Assembly: GCA_964487565.1 (NCBI GenBank)
Contig: CAZARN010000004.1
Location: 62,001-126,000, forward strand
DNA from: Phil1 sp964487565
GTDB lineage: Bacteria > Bacillota > Clostridia > Christensenellales > CAG-138
DNA: 64,000 nt
Reading direction: 5' to 3'
Part shown: one piece after another, positions 1 through 6,663 of the stretch
Layout: each line of letters starts with the position of its first letter
Numbering within the stretch: the stretch's first letter is position 1
The notes under the pieces: generated by a model
Told to the model about the DNA's origin: nothing
What the model saw: the letters and a program-made list of their open reading frames with translations, nothing else
Database searches by the model: none
Translations under genes and position numbers: made by a program

Positions 1-2
1 CG

Positions 3-647
3 CTGATCACAACCGTCGGCCTTACAAAAACATCAGCCGCCGTCACGAACTACGAGATAGACTATCAGGGCAACGTGAACCTTCTCAACGAGGCAAAAAG
101 CGCAGGCGTCAAAAAGTTTGTATATATTTCCGTGCTCAAGGCGGACAAAGCGCCCAAGGTGCCGATGCTCCACGCGAAATATCTTATGGAGGAGGAGCTC
201 AAAAAGAGCGGCATCCCGTATATCATATATCGCCCGACAGGCTATTTCTACGATATCGTGAAGGTGTTCAAGCCCATGGTTGAAAAGGGCGAGGTAACGC
301 TGCTGGGAAATAAACCCGTAAGCTGCAACGTGATCGACACGCCGGATTTTGCGCAATACATAGTGGATCATCTCGGCGATGAAAACATCACGGTATCCAT
401 CGGCGGCAAGGAGACCTATACATACGAAGAGCTTGCGAACATGTGCTTTGCGGCAGCGGGCAAGGAGCCTGTCATCAAGCGCGCGCCCGCCATGCTGTTC
501 GATGTTCTGGCCTTTGTCAACAAGCTCAAAAAGAACGGCAAGGAAGCCATACTCCGCTTCAGCAAGTGGACGCTGACTGAACCCATGGTCGGCGATGTGC
601 ATTACGGCGAACACAGCTTTGCCGAATATATCAAAAAGAGCTTCTGA
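3..647 (+). CDS. NAD(P)-binding NmrA-like reductase, 5' end missing
   Basis: The frame is open from the left edge, so the N-terminus with the glycine-rich nucleotide loop is outside the window; 214 codons remain. A VKKFVYIS strand, an HAKYLMEEELKKSG helix where SDRs carry the Tyr/Lys region, and an IIYRPTGYF segment match NmrA-like/atypical short-chain dehydrogenases. These are cytoplasmic redox or redox-sensing proteins, and the substrate cannot be told. A GTG at 75 could be mistaken for the start, but coding sequence continues upstream (LITTVGLTKTSAAVTNYE), so the gene is truncated by the window. It ends 14 bp before the next gene, probably in one operon. Confidence 0.75.
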   Translation: MITTVGLTKTSAAVTNYEIDYQGNVNLLNEAKSAGVKKFVYISVLKADKAPKVPMLHAKYLMEEELKKSGIPYIIYRPTGYFYDIVKVFKPMVEKGEVTLLGNKPVSCNVIDTPDFAQYIVDHLGDENITVSIGGKETYTYEELANMCFAAAGKEPVIKRAPAMLFDVLAFVNKLKKNGKEAILRFSKWTLTEPMVGDVHYGEHSFAEYIKKSF

Positions 648-661
648 AGGAGAAACGACAG

Positions 662-1471
662 ATGATTATGGGATGGCAATACCTTTGGATACTTGCGGCG
701 GCGGCGGCGGTGCTGTGCGCCGTGGGCTTTTATAAGTTCGTCTATTTTCTCTCCATAGGTTACGGCTTTGCCGTGGCCGGTATCGGGGCTGTGATGATGA
801 TCCTGTTCGCACCGACGATGCAGCCGGTAAGCTTCATACAGTGCGCTCTTTTCATCCTTTACGGGGCGCGCCTTTCGGGCTTTTTACTCGTCCGCGAGAT
901 AAAGAACGCCGCATACAGGAAGACCCTCACGGAAGCTACCACGTCGGAAAAACCGATGCCTGTATTTGTGAAGGCGGCGATCTGGATATCCGTGTCAGCG
1001 CTGTATGTCGCCCAGACCAGCCCTGTTTTCTATCGCGTGTATAACGGCGCTTCGGATGTCGTGCTGCCGTATATAGGCGCCGCAATAAGCTTTGTCGCGC
1101 TTTTGATAGAAACGCTTGCCGACAAACAAAAGAGCGACCAGAAAACGCAGAATCCCGACATGGTTGCCACAAAGGGACTTTACAGGATGGTGAGGTGTCC
1201 GAACTATTTCGGCGAGATACTATTCTGGACGGGCGTGTTTGTGTCAGGCCTCACGGTGCTCAACCATTGGGGCCAGTTGGTGATGGCAGCCATCGGATAT
1301 CTTGCCATTGTGCTCATCATGTTCAACGGCGCGCAGCGGCTTGAGAAACGACAGAACAGCCGGTATGGCAATATGCCCGAATATATGGAATATGTGAAAA
1401 AAACGCCTATCATCCTGCCGCTTGTTCCGTTGTACCGCCTTGCAAAGGATGGAAAGGAGCAGAAGAAATGA
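662..1471 (+). CDS. DUF1295 / steroid 5-alpha-reductase-like membrane protein
   Basis: 269 residues with about six hydrophobic segments. Near residues 175-195 it carries GLYRMVRCPNYFGEI, the conserved C-terminal block of the DUF1295 and isoprenylcysteine methyltransferase/5-alpha-reductase superfamily. By family knowledge it is an integral membrane enzyme acting on a lipid-like substrate with NADPH, but the reaction is unknown. The ATG at 662 has AAGGAG about 9 nt upstream, overlapping the previous stop. Its stop overlaps the next start by 4 bp (ATGA), which suggests translational coupling in a four-gene operon ending near 2765. Confidence 0.8.
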   Translation: MIMGWQYLWILAAAAAVLCAVGFYKFVYFLSIGYGFAVAGIGAVMMILFAPTMQPVSFIQCALFILYGARLSGFLLVREIKNAAYRKTLTEATTSEKPMPVFVKAAIWISVSALYVAQTSPVFYRVYNGASDVVLPYIGAAISFVALLIETLADKQKSDQKTQNPDMVATKGLYRMVRCPNYFGEILFWTGVFVSGLTVLNHWGQLVMAAIGYLAIVLIMFNGAQRLEKRQNSRYGNMPEYMEYVKKTPIILPLVPLYRLAKDGKEQKK

Positions 1472-2103
1472 CGATCCCCATGGCGCTTGTGGATTATTTG
1501 CCGGTGGCGCTGTTTGCGGCTTCCGCGGTGCTGCTGATGCGCGATCTGTATAACAAGATGAGCAAGGGCGCGTTTGCGCTTTTTGCAGGCGGGACGCTGA
1601 TGATAATCGCGGCGGGATTCTATAAGGCCACATGGAAGCTGCTTTACGCATGCGGCGCATGTGATTTTGTCGCGCTCAACAAGGTGTTTTTTCCGATGCA
1701 GACGACGGGTTTTGTGCTGGCAGGGCTGGCGCTTGTCGCGCTGCTTGCCGCAAAACAGGGGAATACGGCCGTTTGCGCGGCGGCCGCCGCGCCTATGGTG
1801 TATGACAGCAGCATGATATTTGTGGTGTTCACGGTGCTTGGAACGCTTGGCATCTGCGGCAGCCTTTGCGTGATGGCAAAGCGCATGAAACGCATCGGCG
1901 CCGTGATACTTTTTGCCGCGGCATTCGTCTTGATGCTTGCGATGGGGTACCTTTCATCCAAGGATTTTTCCACCGCATGGATGAACTGGATCGGACAGGG
2001 CACGAACATCGCGGCACAGGGCGCGCTTTTGCTTGGCGTACTCAACCTGCATAAGGCGGGCTTCGGCGCGGCTGACGCGATAAAAAAGGAGGCCCGGGCG
2101 TGA
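1468..2103 (+). CDS. Hypothetical multi-pass membrane protein
   Basis: 211 residues, nearly all hydrophobic, with about seven predicted membrane segments and a basic C-terminal tail (AIKKEARA). I recognise no family motif. It overlaps both neighbours by 4 bp (ATGA at 1468, GTGA at 2100), so it is almost certainly cotranslated with the DUF1295 enzyme and the next gene. A partner or accessory role for that enzyme is only inferred from position. Two cysteines near residues 55-60 (YACGACDF) stand out in an otherwise plain membrane protein. Confidence 0.65.
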   Translation: MTIPMALVDYLPVALFAASAVLLMRDLYNKMSKGAFALFAGGTLMIIAAGFYKATWKLLYACGACDFVALNKVFFPMQTTGFVLAGLALVALLAAKQGNTAVCAAAAAPMVYDSSMIFVVFTVLGTLGICGSLCVMAKRMKRIGAVILFAAAFVLMLAMGYLSSKDFSTAWMNWIGQGTNIAAQGALLLGVLNLHKAGFGAADAIKKEARA

Positions 2104-2765
2104 TACAACAGGCGCTTGAACGCATATCCGCCGTGTTCCCGCTCAAAAAACGCGACGCGGGCGAGTTTTCGTCATTCAAGGCCGGTCCGCTTTCCGTTTC
2201 GCTTGACTGGTATGAGGCGGAGGGGCTTGGCAACGTGTCGGTGCTCGGCGGCAAGGCAATGGCGGGACTGATGAAGATGGATACCCTCGTCATACAGCCG
2301 ACAGGCCGCGACGTACCGCTGTTCTCGTTTGACCATATCGCGGCGGCCGGCCGGCACACCCTGCTGATCGAATACTACGATACGCTTATAGATAAGGAAG
2401 AATTTGACTCCGCTCCGCTTGAAGCGGTAAAGACGTCATGCGGGCATATCCCCGATCACGATCCCGGCGAGCATTGGTATGACGGTATGAAGCTTGCCTC
2501 GTCGATTGCGAAGAAAGCCAAAAAGACGTTTTGCCCGGATATGGAACGCGCTTTGATGGACGCGACAGACGCATATATCGGCATTGCGGGCAGGAAGCCG
2601 GCGCTCGACGCGCAGGCGTCGCAGGAGAAGCTGAAGCTTGCGCAGGAGTATGTGGACGGTTTGCTGGAAAAGGGCGGCCCGTCAACAGATGCCTTTGTCA
2701 AATCGCTTGGCAGAGAAAAAACGCGCGAAATACTCACGCGCATAATTTTCGGCACTCAGAAATAG
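2100..2765 (+). CDS. Hypothetical soluble protein, weak bilin-reductase-like pattern
   Basis: 221 residues without signal peptide or membrane segment. It starts at GTG in a 4-bp overlap with the preceding stop. The central part reads MDTLVIQP..RDVPLFSFDHIAAAGRHTLL. The order of a hydrophobic strand, a D-x-P-L-F-x-x-D element and a second strand is reminiscent of the ferredoxin-dependent bilin reductase fold, but too weakly to name an enzyme. The C-terminal third is helical and charged. It is the last gene of the operon, ahead of a stem-loop at 2844-2876. No function is claimed. Confidence 0.6.
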   Translation: MIQQALERISAVFPLKKRDAGEFSSFKAGPLSVSLDWYEAEGLGNVSVLGGKAMAGLMKMDTLVIQPTGRDVPLFSFDHIAAAGRHTLLIEYYDTLIDKEEFDSAPLEAVKTSCGHIPDHDPGEHWYDGMKLASSIAKKAKKTFCPDMERALMDATDAYIGIAGRKPALDAQASQEKLKLAQEYVDGLLEKGGPSTDAFVKSLGREKTREILTRIIFGTQK

Positions 2766-2843
2766 GACGAAGGCTTTCCTGCGAAGTTGCGGATGAAAGA
2801 TGTGCGGAATATTTACAAAAGCTTCATCGATCGCTTAAAAGAC

Positions 2844-2876
2844 AAGGAACGTCGGCGTATATCGCCGGCGTTCCTT
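2844..2876 (+). terminator. Stem-loop after first operon, probable terminator
   Basis: Arms 2844-2857 and 2863-2876 pair over 14 bp with one G-T wobble around a TATAT loop. It lies about 80 bp after the last gene of the operon. The 3' arm ends CCTTT but no long T tract follows, so termination may be partial. Confidence 0.55.
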
Positions 2877-2963
2877 TGTGCGTGTGCTCCGCCAGCTTTA
2901 CATTTGTTTGCGGCGGAGTTATAATTGTCCACCGTGCGTAGGGAATTGCGTATCAAAGCACAG

Positions 2964-3001
2964 AAGGAGGGCCGGGCGTTGCCCGGTGTACTGATTGAAT
3001 G
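2964..3001 (+). promoter_or_regulatory. Ribosome site separated from ATG by a hairpin
   Basis: A strong AAGGAGG (2964-2970) lies 28 nt before the ATG at 2999, too far for normal initiation. The gap holds a perfect 6-bp hairpin, CCGGGC (2972-2977) with GCCCGG (2981-2986) and a 3-nt loop. Folding it would shorten the effective spacing to about 13 nt. No other in-frame start is available, because a TGA at 2996 sits just before the ATG. Confidence 0.5.
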
Positions 3002-3739
3002 GATAAAAAATCGCTTGTTATGTTTGTTGCGCTTATATGCGCGGTGATGTGTTTTGCATGTGCGTGCGCATCCGGCGAAAATGAAACGACGCTCGACGTT
3101 GCACCGCAGGGTGAAGCGACGGCCGCGCCGACGGCAGGCGCCGAAGAATCGCCTTTGCCGGAACAGACGGCTGCGACGGAAGAAAATCCGTATTATCAGG
3201 CGATCATTGCCCAGTATGCGCAAGCCGCGGCTAACGGCTATTACAAGGACCTTGCCGGGACGGACGGCTATGACGCGGCGTTTGGCGACATGATAGCTTC
3301 AGAATACAAGACAGATCCGAGGCAGGCTTCTTATGCGCTTGTCGATATAGACGGTAACGGCGTTGACGAGCTTGTGATAGCCGCTCTGGATGACGGCGTG
3401 GCCTGCATATATGATATTTTCACCTCGAATGAAACCGGGGCCGTGCGTCCGTTTGATATGGATTTCGGATATCGCACGAACCTCAAGATTTTTGCGGACG
3501 GCGCGCTTGAGGTGATCTGGAGCGACAGCGCGTTTGAATCCGGATGCGATTTTTACCGCATTGCTGCGGACGGCGTGAGCGCCGAGGTGACAGATTCATT
3601 TGTCGCCACCTATTCGCAGGAAAATACCGGCACCTTTACGCACAACGGCGAGACGCAGGATGAGGATGCGTGGAACACGCTTATTGCCGGGTTGGAATCG
3701 GGCGGCGAAATGAGTTTTGAATGGATCGGGATCGAGTGA
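2999..3739 (+). CDS. Predicted surface lipoprotein with Ca-loop-like motif
   Basis: 246 residues. A short basic start (MDKKS), a hydrophobic stretch and a cysteine-rich lipobox region (CFACACAS) predict secretion and lipid anchoring. A low-complexity Thr/Pro/Ala/Glu linker runs to about residue 60. The globular part contains VDIDGNGVDELVIA near residues 117-130, a DxDGNGxDE loop as in calcium-binding repeat proteins and many Clostridia lipoproteins of unknown role. No enzyme motif is visible. It is monocistronic between two stem-loops, with the unusual ribosome-site spacing listed separately. Confidence 0.7.
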   Translation: MDKKSLVMFVALICAVMCFACACASGENETTLDVAPQGEATAAPTAGAEESPLPEQTAATEENPYYQAIIAQYAQAAANGYYKDLAGTDGYDAAFGDMIASEYKTDPRQASYALVDIDGNGVDELVIAALDDGVACIYDIFTSNETGAVRPFDMDFGYRTNLKIFADGALEVIWSDSAFESGCDFYRIAADGVSAEVTDSFVATYSQENTGTFTHNGETQDEDAWNTLIAGLESGGEMSFEWIGIE

Positions 3740-3750
3740 TCGTATATAAA

Positions 3751-3780
3751 AAAAGAAGAGGGCGTCAGCCCTCTTCTTTT
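3751..3780. terminator. Bidirectional intrinsic terminator
   Basis: A perfect 13-bp stem (3751-3763 with 3768-3780) around GTCA, with an A-run on one side and a T-run on the other. It lies between the convergent lipoprotein and NifX-like genes and can serve both strands. Confidence 0.9.
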
Positions 3781-3791
3781 GTTTGCGGCTT

Positions 3792-4196
3792 TCAGCGATG
3801 CTCGCCGCATTCGCCGCCGCAGTGATGCTCTGCACAGTTATGCTCACCATGGTGATGCTCGCCGTGGTGAGAACATGAAGCCGCCGGATCAAATGCAAGC
3901 GTGCCGGCTGCAAGCGCCTGCGCCGCGCCGTCCGCGTTTCCGGTGACGCCGCCGTATACGGAGATGCCCGCTGCGTCAAGCGCGCTGCGCGCGCCCTGAC
4001 CTACGCCGCCGCAGATGAGCGCGTTCACGCCAAGCTCTTTGAGCAGGCCCGCAAGCGCACTGTGACCTGTACCGTTCGTATCGATGACGCCGGACGAAAG
4101 GATCCTGCCGTCATCCGCGTCATAAAGCTTGAAGTGCTCAGTATGGCCGAAGTGCTGGAACACCTCGCCGTTGTCATAAGTTACCGCGATCTTCAT
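3792..4196 (-). CDS. NifX/NifB-type Fe-Mo cofactor-binding protein with His/Cys tail
   Basis: 134 residues. The N-terminal 105 match the dinitrogenase iron-molybdenum cofactor family: a MKIAVTYDNG start, HFGHTEHFKLYD, and a CGGVGQGA turn near residues 62-70. The last 27 residues are an unusual tail of histidines and cysteines (SHHGEHHHGEHN, then CAEHHCGGECGEH), probably a metal-binding extension. No nitrogenase genes are nearby, and stand-alone members of this family occur in many anaerobes with unknown roles. It lies 5 bp after the DUF134 gene and is probably cotranscribed with it. Confidence 0.85.
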   Translation of the reverse strand: MKIAVTYDNGEVFQHFGHTEHFKLYDADDGRILSSGVIDTNGTGHSALAGLLKELGVNALICGGVGQGARSALDAAGISVYGGVTGNADGAAQALAAGTLAFDPAASCSHHGEHHHGEHNCAEHHCGGECGEHR

Positions 4197-4201
4197 TTAT
4201 T

Positions 4202-4567
4202 TCATTCCTCCTTGATTGATTCTCTTTCACACCGTCTCGCGCATCTTCGCGCGCATCCGCAGCCTGACGCGCTGCCGTCGCATATGAAAACATCGCCTCC
4301 GCCGATGGCAAGCTCGCGCCCGTTCACAAGGCATTCGGCAAGCTTTGCGCGCGCGCTGTTATATATTGCCTGCACCGTTGTGCGGGCGACGCTCATCTGT
4401 GCGGCGCACTGCTCCTGGGTCATGCCCTCAAGATCGATAAGCCGTATGGTTTCAAACTCGTCAAGCGTCATCTCAACGGGCGCCGTCTGCGCAGTCCTTT
4501 CTCTCGGGCCGAAGCTTCCGCAGGAGGGCATCGCGCATATGCGTCTTCTTTTGCAGGGTCTGGGCAT
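4202..4567 (-). CDS. DUF134 helix-turn-helix regulator
   Basis: 121 residues from the preferred start at 4567 (MPRPCKRRR). An ATG two codons upstream abuts the AAGGGGG ribosome site, whereas 4567 has about 6-nt spacing and matches the family's usual beginning. Residues 30-80 hold MTLDEFETIRLIDLEG followed by a sigma-70-region-4-like helix-turn-helix (QCAAQMSVARTTVQ). The C-terminus is cysteine-rich (GCGCARRCARRC), as in other DUF134 proteins, which often neighbour NifX-like genes and are thought to be metal- or redox-responsive regulators. Palindromes in its own promoter make autoregulation likely. Confidence 0.85.
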   Translation of the reverse strand: MPRPCKRRRICAMPSCGSFGPRERTAQTAPVEMTLDEFETIRLIDLEGMTQEQCAAQMSVARTTVQAIYNSARAKLAECLVNGRELAIGGGDVFICDGSASGCGCARRCARRCERESIKEE

Positions 4568-4605
4568 GGTCATCCCCCTTCCGTTTGTGGTTCGGTCTGT
4601 AATTC

Positions 4606-4633
4606 ATGATACACCGTTATTGACATATGTCAA
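4606..4633 (-). promoter_or_regulatory. Promoter for DUF134-NifX genes
   Basis: Read on the minus strand: -35 TTGACA (4628-4633), 16-bp spacer, -10 TATCAT (4606-4611). The -35 lies inside a perfect 14-bp palindrome. The -10 ends about 39 bp before the start at 4567. Confidence 0.6.
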
Positions 4634-4655
4634 GAATGAAATTGACATATGTCGA
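4620..4655. repeat. Tandem TTGACATATGTC palindromes, candidate operators
   Basis: TTGACATATGTCAA at 4620-4633 is a perfect 14-bp palindrome. TTGACATATGTCGA at 4642-4655 repeats 12 of the 14 bases, offset by 22 bp, about two helical turns. Each copy covers the -35 box of one of two divergent promoters, so one dimeric regulator could control both. DUF134 is the obvious candidate by position; this is inference. Confidence 0.6.
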
Positions 4656-4669
4656 AAATTCAATATAAC
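4642..4669 (+). promoter_or_regulatory. Divergent promoter toward the 4769 gene
   Basis: -35 TTGACA (4642-4647), 16-bp spacer, -10 TATAAC (4664-4669). The -35 lies in the second palindrome copy. A transcript would start near 4676 and run into the hairpin at 4704-4748 before reaching the gene. Confidence 0.55.
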
Positions 4670-4703
4670 TTGCCGTATGACGCAATGGGATGTTATAGTA
4701 TAT

Positions 4704-4748
4704 AAAACAGCTTTGCCGTTTTCTGTATCAAAACGGAAGCTGTTTTTT
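4704..4748 (+). terminator. Intrinsic-terminator-like hairpin in 5' leader
   Basis: Arms AAAACAGCTT/AAGCTGTTTT (4704-4713 with 4737-4746) and CCGTTTT/AAAACGG (4716-4722 with 4730-4736) form 17 bp with a 2-nt bulge, ending in six T's (4743-4748). It lies between the promoter at 4642-4669 and the start at 4769, so it would either attenuate that gene or end a short RNA of about 70 nt. Confidence 0.6.
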
Positions 4749-4768
4749 CATGTGTTGGGGAGATTGAT

Positions 4769-5449
4769 ATGAAAAGGAAATTTTATACAGAGGCGGCATA
4801 TATCCTTGGCATTGCGGCGATCGCTTTGGGCACGGTGCTGATGGAAGCCTCGGACTTCGGTGTGTCGATGGTGGTGGCGCCCGCGTATCTGCTCTATATT
4901 GAGCTTTCGGCAAGCTGGAGCTTTTTTACATTCGGCATGGCTGAGGTGGCGCTGCAGGTTTTTCTGCTGTTGCTGCTTTGGGCGATAACCGGCAAATTCA
5001 AACCTTCATATCTTTTTTCGTTCATCACGGCGGCGCTTTACGGGCTTATACTAGACGGATTTATGGCGCTTTTTGCCTGTGTGCCGGTCGACACATTCGC
5101 ATTGCGGACAGCGTCTTTCGCTTTGGGGATGCTGACATGCGCGGTTGGGGTATCGCTGGTGTTCCATACTTATATTTCGCCGGAAGCATACGAGCTTTTC
5201 GTGCGCGAGGTCGCGCTGCGCTTCGGGTTTGATATACACAAGGTCAAAACCGTGTATGATTGCACAAGCTGTGTCGCTGCAATCGCCATGTCGTTTGCGT
5301 TTTTCGGTTTCGGCATTTTCAAGGGCGTGAAGCTCGGCACGGTGTTCTGCGCCCTCGTTAACGGATTCATCATCAGCCGCTGCACGCGGTTCTTCGAAAA
5401 ACGGTTCGATTTCAAAGACGCCTTCAAAGTAAGACGGTTGTTTGAATGA
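4769..5449 (+). CDS. YczE/YitT-like (DUF6198) integral membrane protein
   Basis: 226 residues with about five or six membrane segments. An N-terminal GIAAIALGTVLMEASDFGVSM block and the repeated pattern of long hydrophobic helices match the DUF6198/YczE group of Firmicutes membrane proteins, whose substrate is unknown. GGGGAG lies 7-12 nt before the ATG. It is transcribed divergently from the DUF134-NifX pair, with paired palindromes between them and a terminator-like hairpin in its leader, so expression is probably conditional. Confidence 0.7.
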   Translation: MKRKFYTEAAYILGIAAIALGTVLMEASDFGVSMVVAPAYLLYIELSASWSFFTFGMAEVALQVFLLLLLWAITGKFKPSYLFSFITAALYGLILDGFMALFACVPVDTFALRTASFALGMLTCAVGVSLVFHTYISPEAYELFVREVALRFGFDIHKVKTVYDCTSCVAAIAMSFAFFGFGIFKGVKLGTVFCALVNGFIISRCTRFFEKRFDFKDAFKVRRLFE

Positions 5450-5489
5450 AGCATATCGGCGAAGTATCTGCTCGTAATAAAAAAATGAC

Positions 5490-5518
5490 TGTTTTGAAAG
5501 AGTGGAAATGTATACAAT
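5490..5518 (+). promoter_or_regulatory. Promoter and GntR-type operator of the 5706 regulator gene
   Basis: AATGTATACAAT (5507-5518) matches 11 of 12 bases of the perfect palindrome at 6395-6406. Its TACAAT half fits a -10 box with a weak -35 (TGTTTT, 5490-5495) 17 bp upstream. The site is about 190 bp before the GntR-family gene and suggests autoregulation. Confidence 0.45.
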
Positions 5519-5705
5519 ATTGTGCTAATATATTTGTACGACAGGTAATGAGAAACTGTGTGTCTGATCCTCCGTGAATACAACGCCCAAGCAAACGGTT
5601 TATGCTCTTGCGTCTGCGTTGATCACGGATTGAAAACAAGATGCGCCATATGGACAAAACGATGATCCATGAGGTGTAGAAGAGCAAACCTGAGGTGTTC
5701 GCTTA

Positions 5706-6326
5706 ATGGGAAATGCTACATCGGTAACACGTATATGCGATTATGTTAAGGACCAGATCGGTGCGAAACTGCTTTTTCCGGGCAACCGCGTTGCGGAGGA
5801 AGAGCTTGCGCATGCGATGAATACCAGCCGCACCACGGTACGCTCTGCAATACAACGGCTCAACTATGAAGGGCTGGTTGAAATTGTGCCGAATTACGGC
5901 GCTTTTGTTGTCAAACCCACGGTGAACGACATAAAACAGGCTTATCTTGTGCGCACCGCCCTTGAAACGGAAGCCGTCAGGCTTGCATCCGGGCGGATGA
6001 GCAGACACGCCCTTGACAGGATGAACAAGAGCATGGAGCTGCAAACCGAGCTTTGCGGGCACTTTTCAATGAGCGAGTATGTGAATCTCAACCGTGATTT
6101 CCATTGGGAGATCGTGAAGGCGGCAGACAATGTATATTTGGAGAAATATCTCAACGAGCTGCTCAATAAAATGGTGATTTACCTCATGTTTTACGATACC
6201 TCGGTCGATAACTCAAAAAGTCTGCTGCGACATGCGAGACTTCTCGAAGCGCTTGAAAAGGGAGAGCCTGAAAAGGCCGTGGACGCGCTCAAGGACGATA
6301 TCCTGCTCGGCAACGCCCTGTTTTGA
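5706..6326 (+). CDS. GntR-family (FadR/FCD type) transcriptional regulator
   Basis: 206 residues. The N-terminal winged helix has the standard ELAHAMNTSRTTVRSAIQRL recognition region (about residues 37-57) and the wing GLVEIVPNYGAFVV. The C-terminal FCD ligand domain has FHWEIV and LLRHARLLEAL with the histidines that bind metal or carboxylate ligands in this family. It sits directly upstream of the amino-acid/peptide operon, and a palindrome occurs at both its own promoter and the operon promoter. The effector is probably an amino or organic acid, but this is inference. Confidence 0.85.
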   Translation: MGNATSVTRICDYVKDQIGAKLLFPGNRVAEEELAHAMNTSRTTVRSAIQRLNYEGLVEIVPNYGAFVVKPTVNDIKQAYLVRTALETEAVRLASGRMSRHALDRMNKSMELQTELCGHFSMSEYVNLNRDFHWEIVKAADNVYLEKYLNELLNKMVIYLMFYDTSVDNSKSLLRHARLLEALEKGEPEKAVDALKDDILLGNALF

Positions 6327-6663
6327 TGCTCTGCTCCACCGAACAACTTTACGGGTTAAATTATTGCAAATACTGCTATTGACTTTTACAAAGAATTGTA
6401 TACAATAAGAAAAACAATCCATATATATGCGTTGGGAGCGCATACGAATGACAAAATCGGTGTTAAACAGGACGTTATACTGCCGGATATTATGTTTGAA
6501 TTAACATACAATCGGTTTGATGCTGATGGGGATATAAAAGATAATATCGAGTAAAAGATCAATGCGGCATCACAAATAACGACTGCGGAACCGATATAAG
6601 CAGCAAGGACATAACAATCGAAAATATATTTACACACAAGCGAATATTCGGAGGTGGAAACAT
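6327..6663 (+). other. Long AT-rich leader of the amino-acid operon
   Basis: 337 bp without a confident gene. It contains a promoter/operator at 6379-6406, then about 250 nt of leader much richer in A+T than the surroundings, then GGAGG (6651-6655) before the ATG at 6664. A start-less reading frame (about 6359-6554) is described under findings as a possible gene remnant. Confidence 0.5.
6379..6406 (+). promoter_or_regulatory. Operon promoter with overlapping GntR operator
   Basis: -35 TTGACT (6379-6384), 16-bp spacer, -10 TACAAT (6401-6406). The perfect 12-bp palindrome ATTGTATACAAT (6395-6406) covers the -10 box, so a bound dimer would block polymerase. The adjacent GntR-family regulator is the natural candidate. 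Confidence 0.6.
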
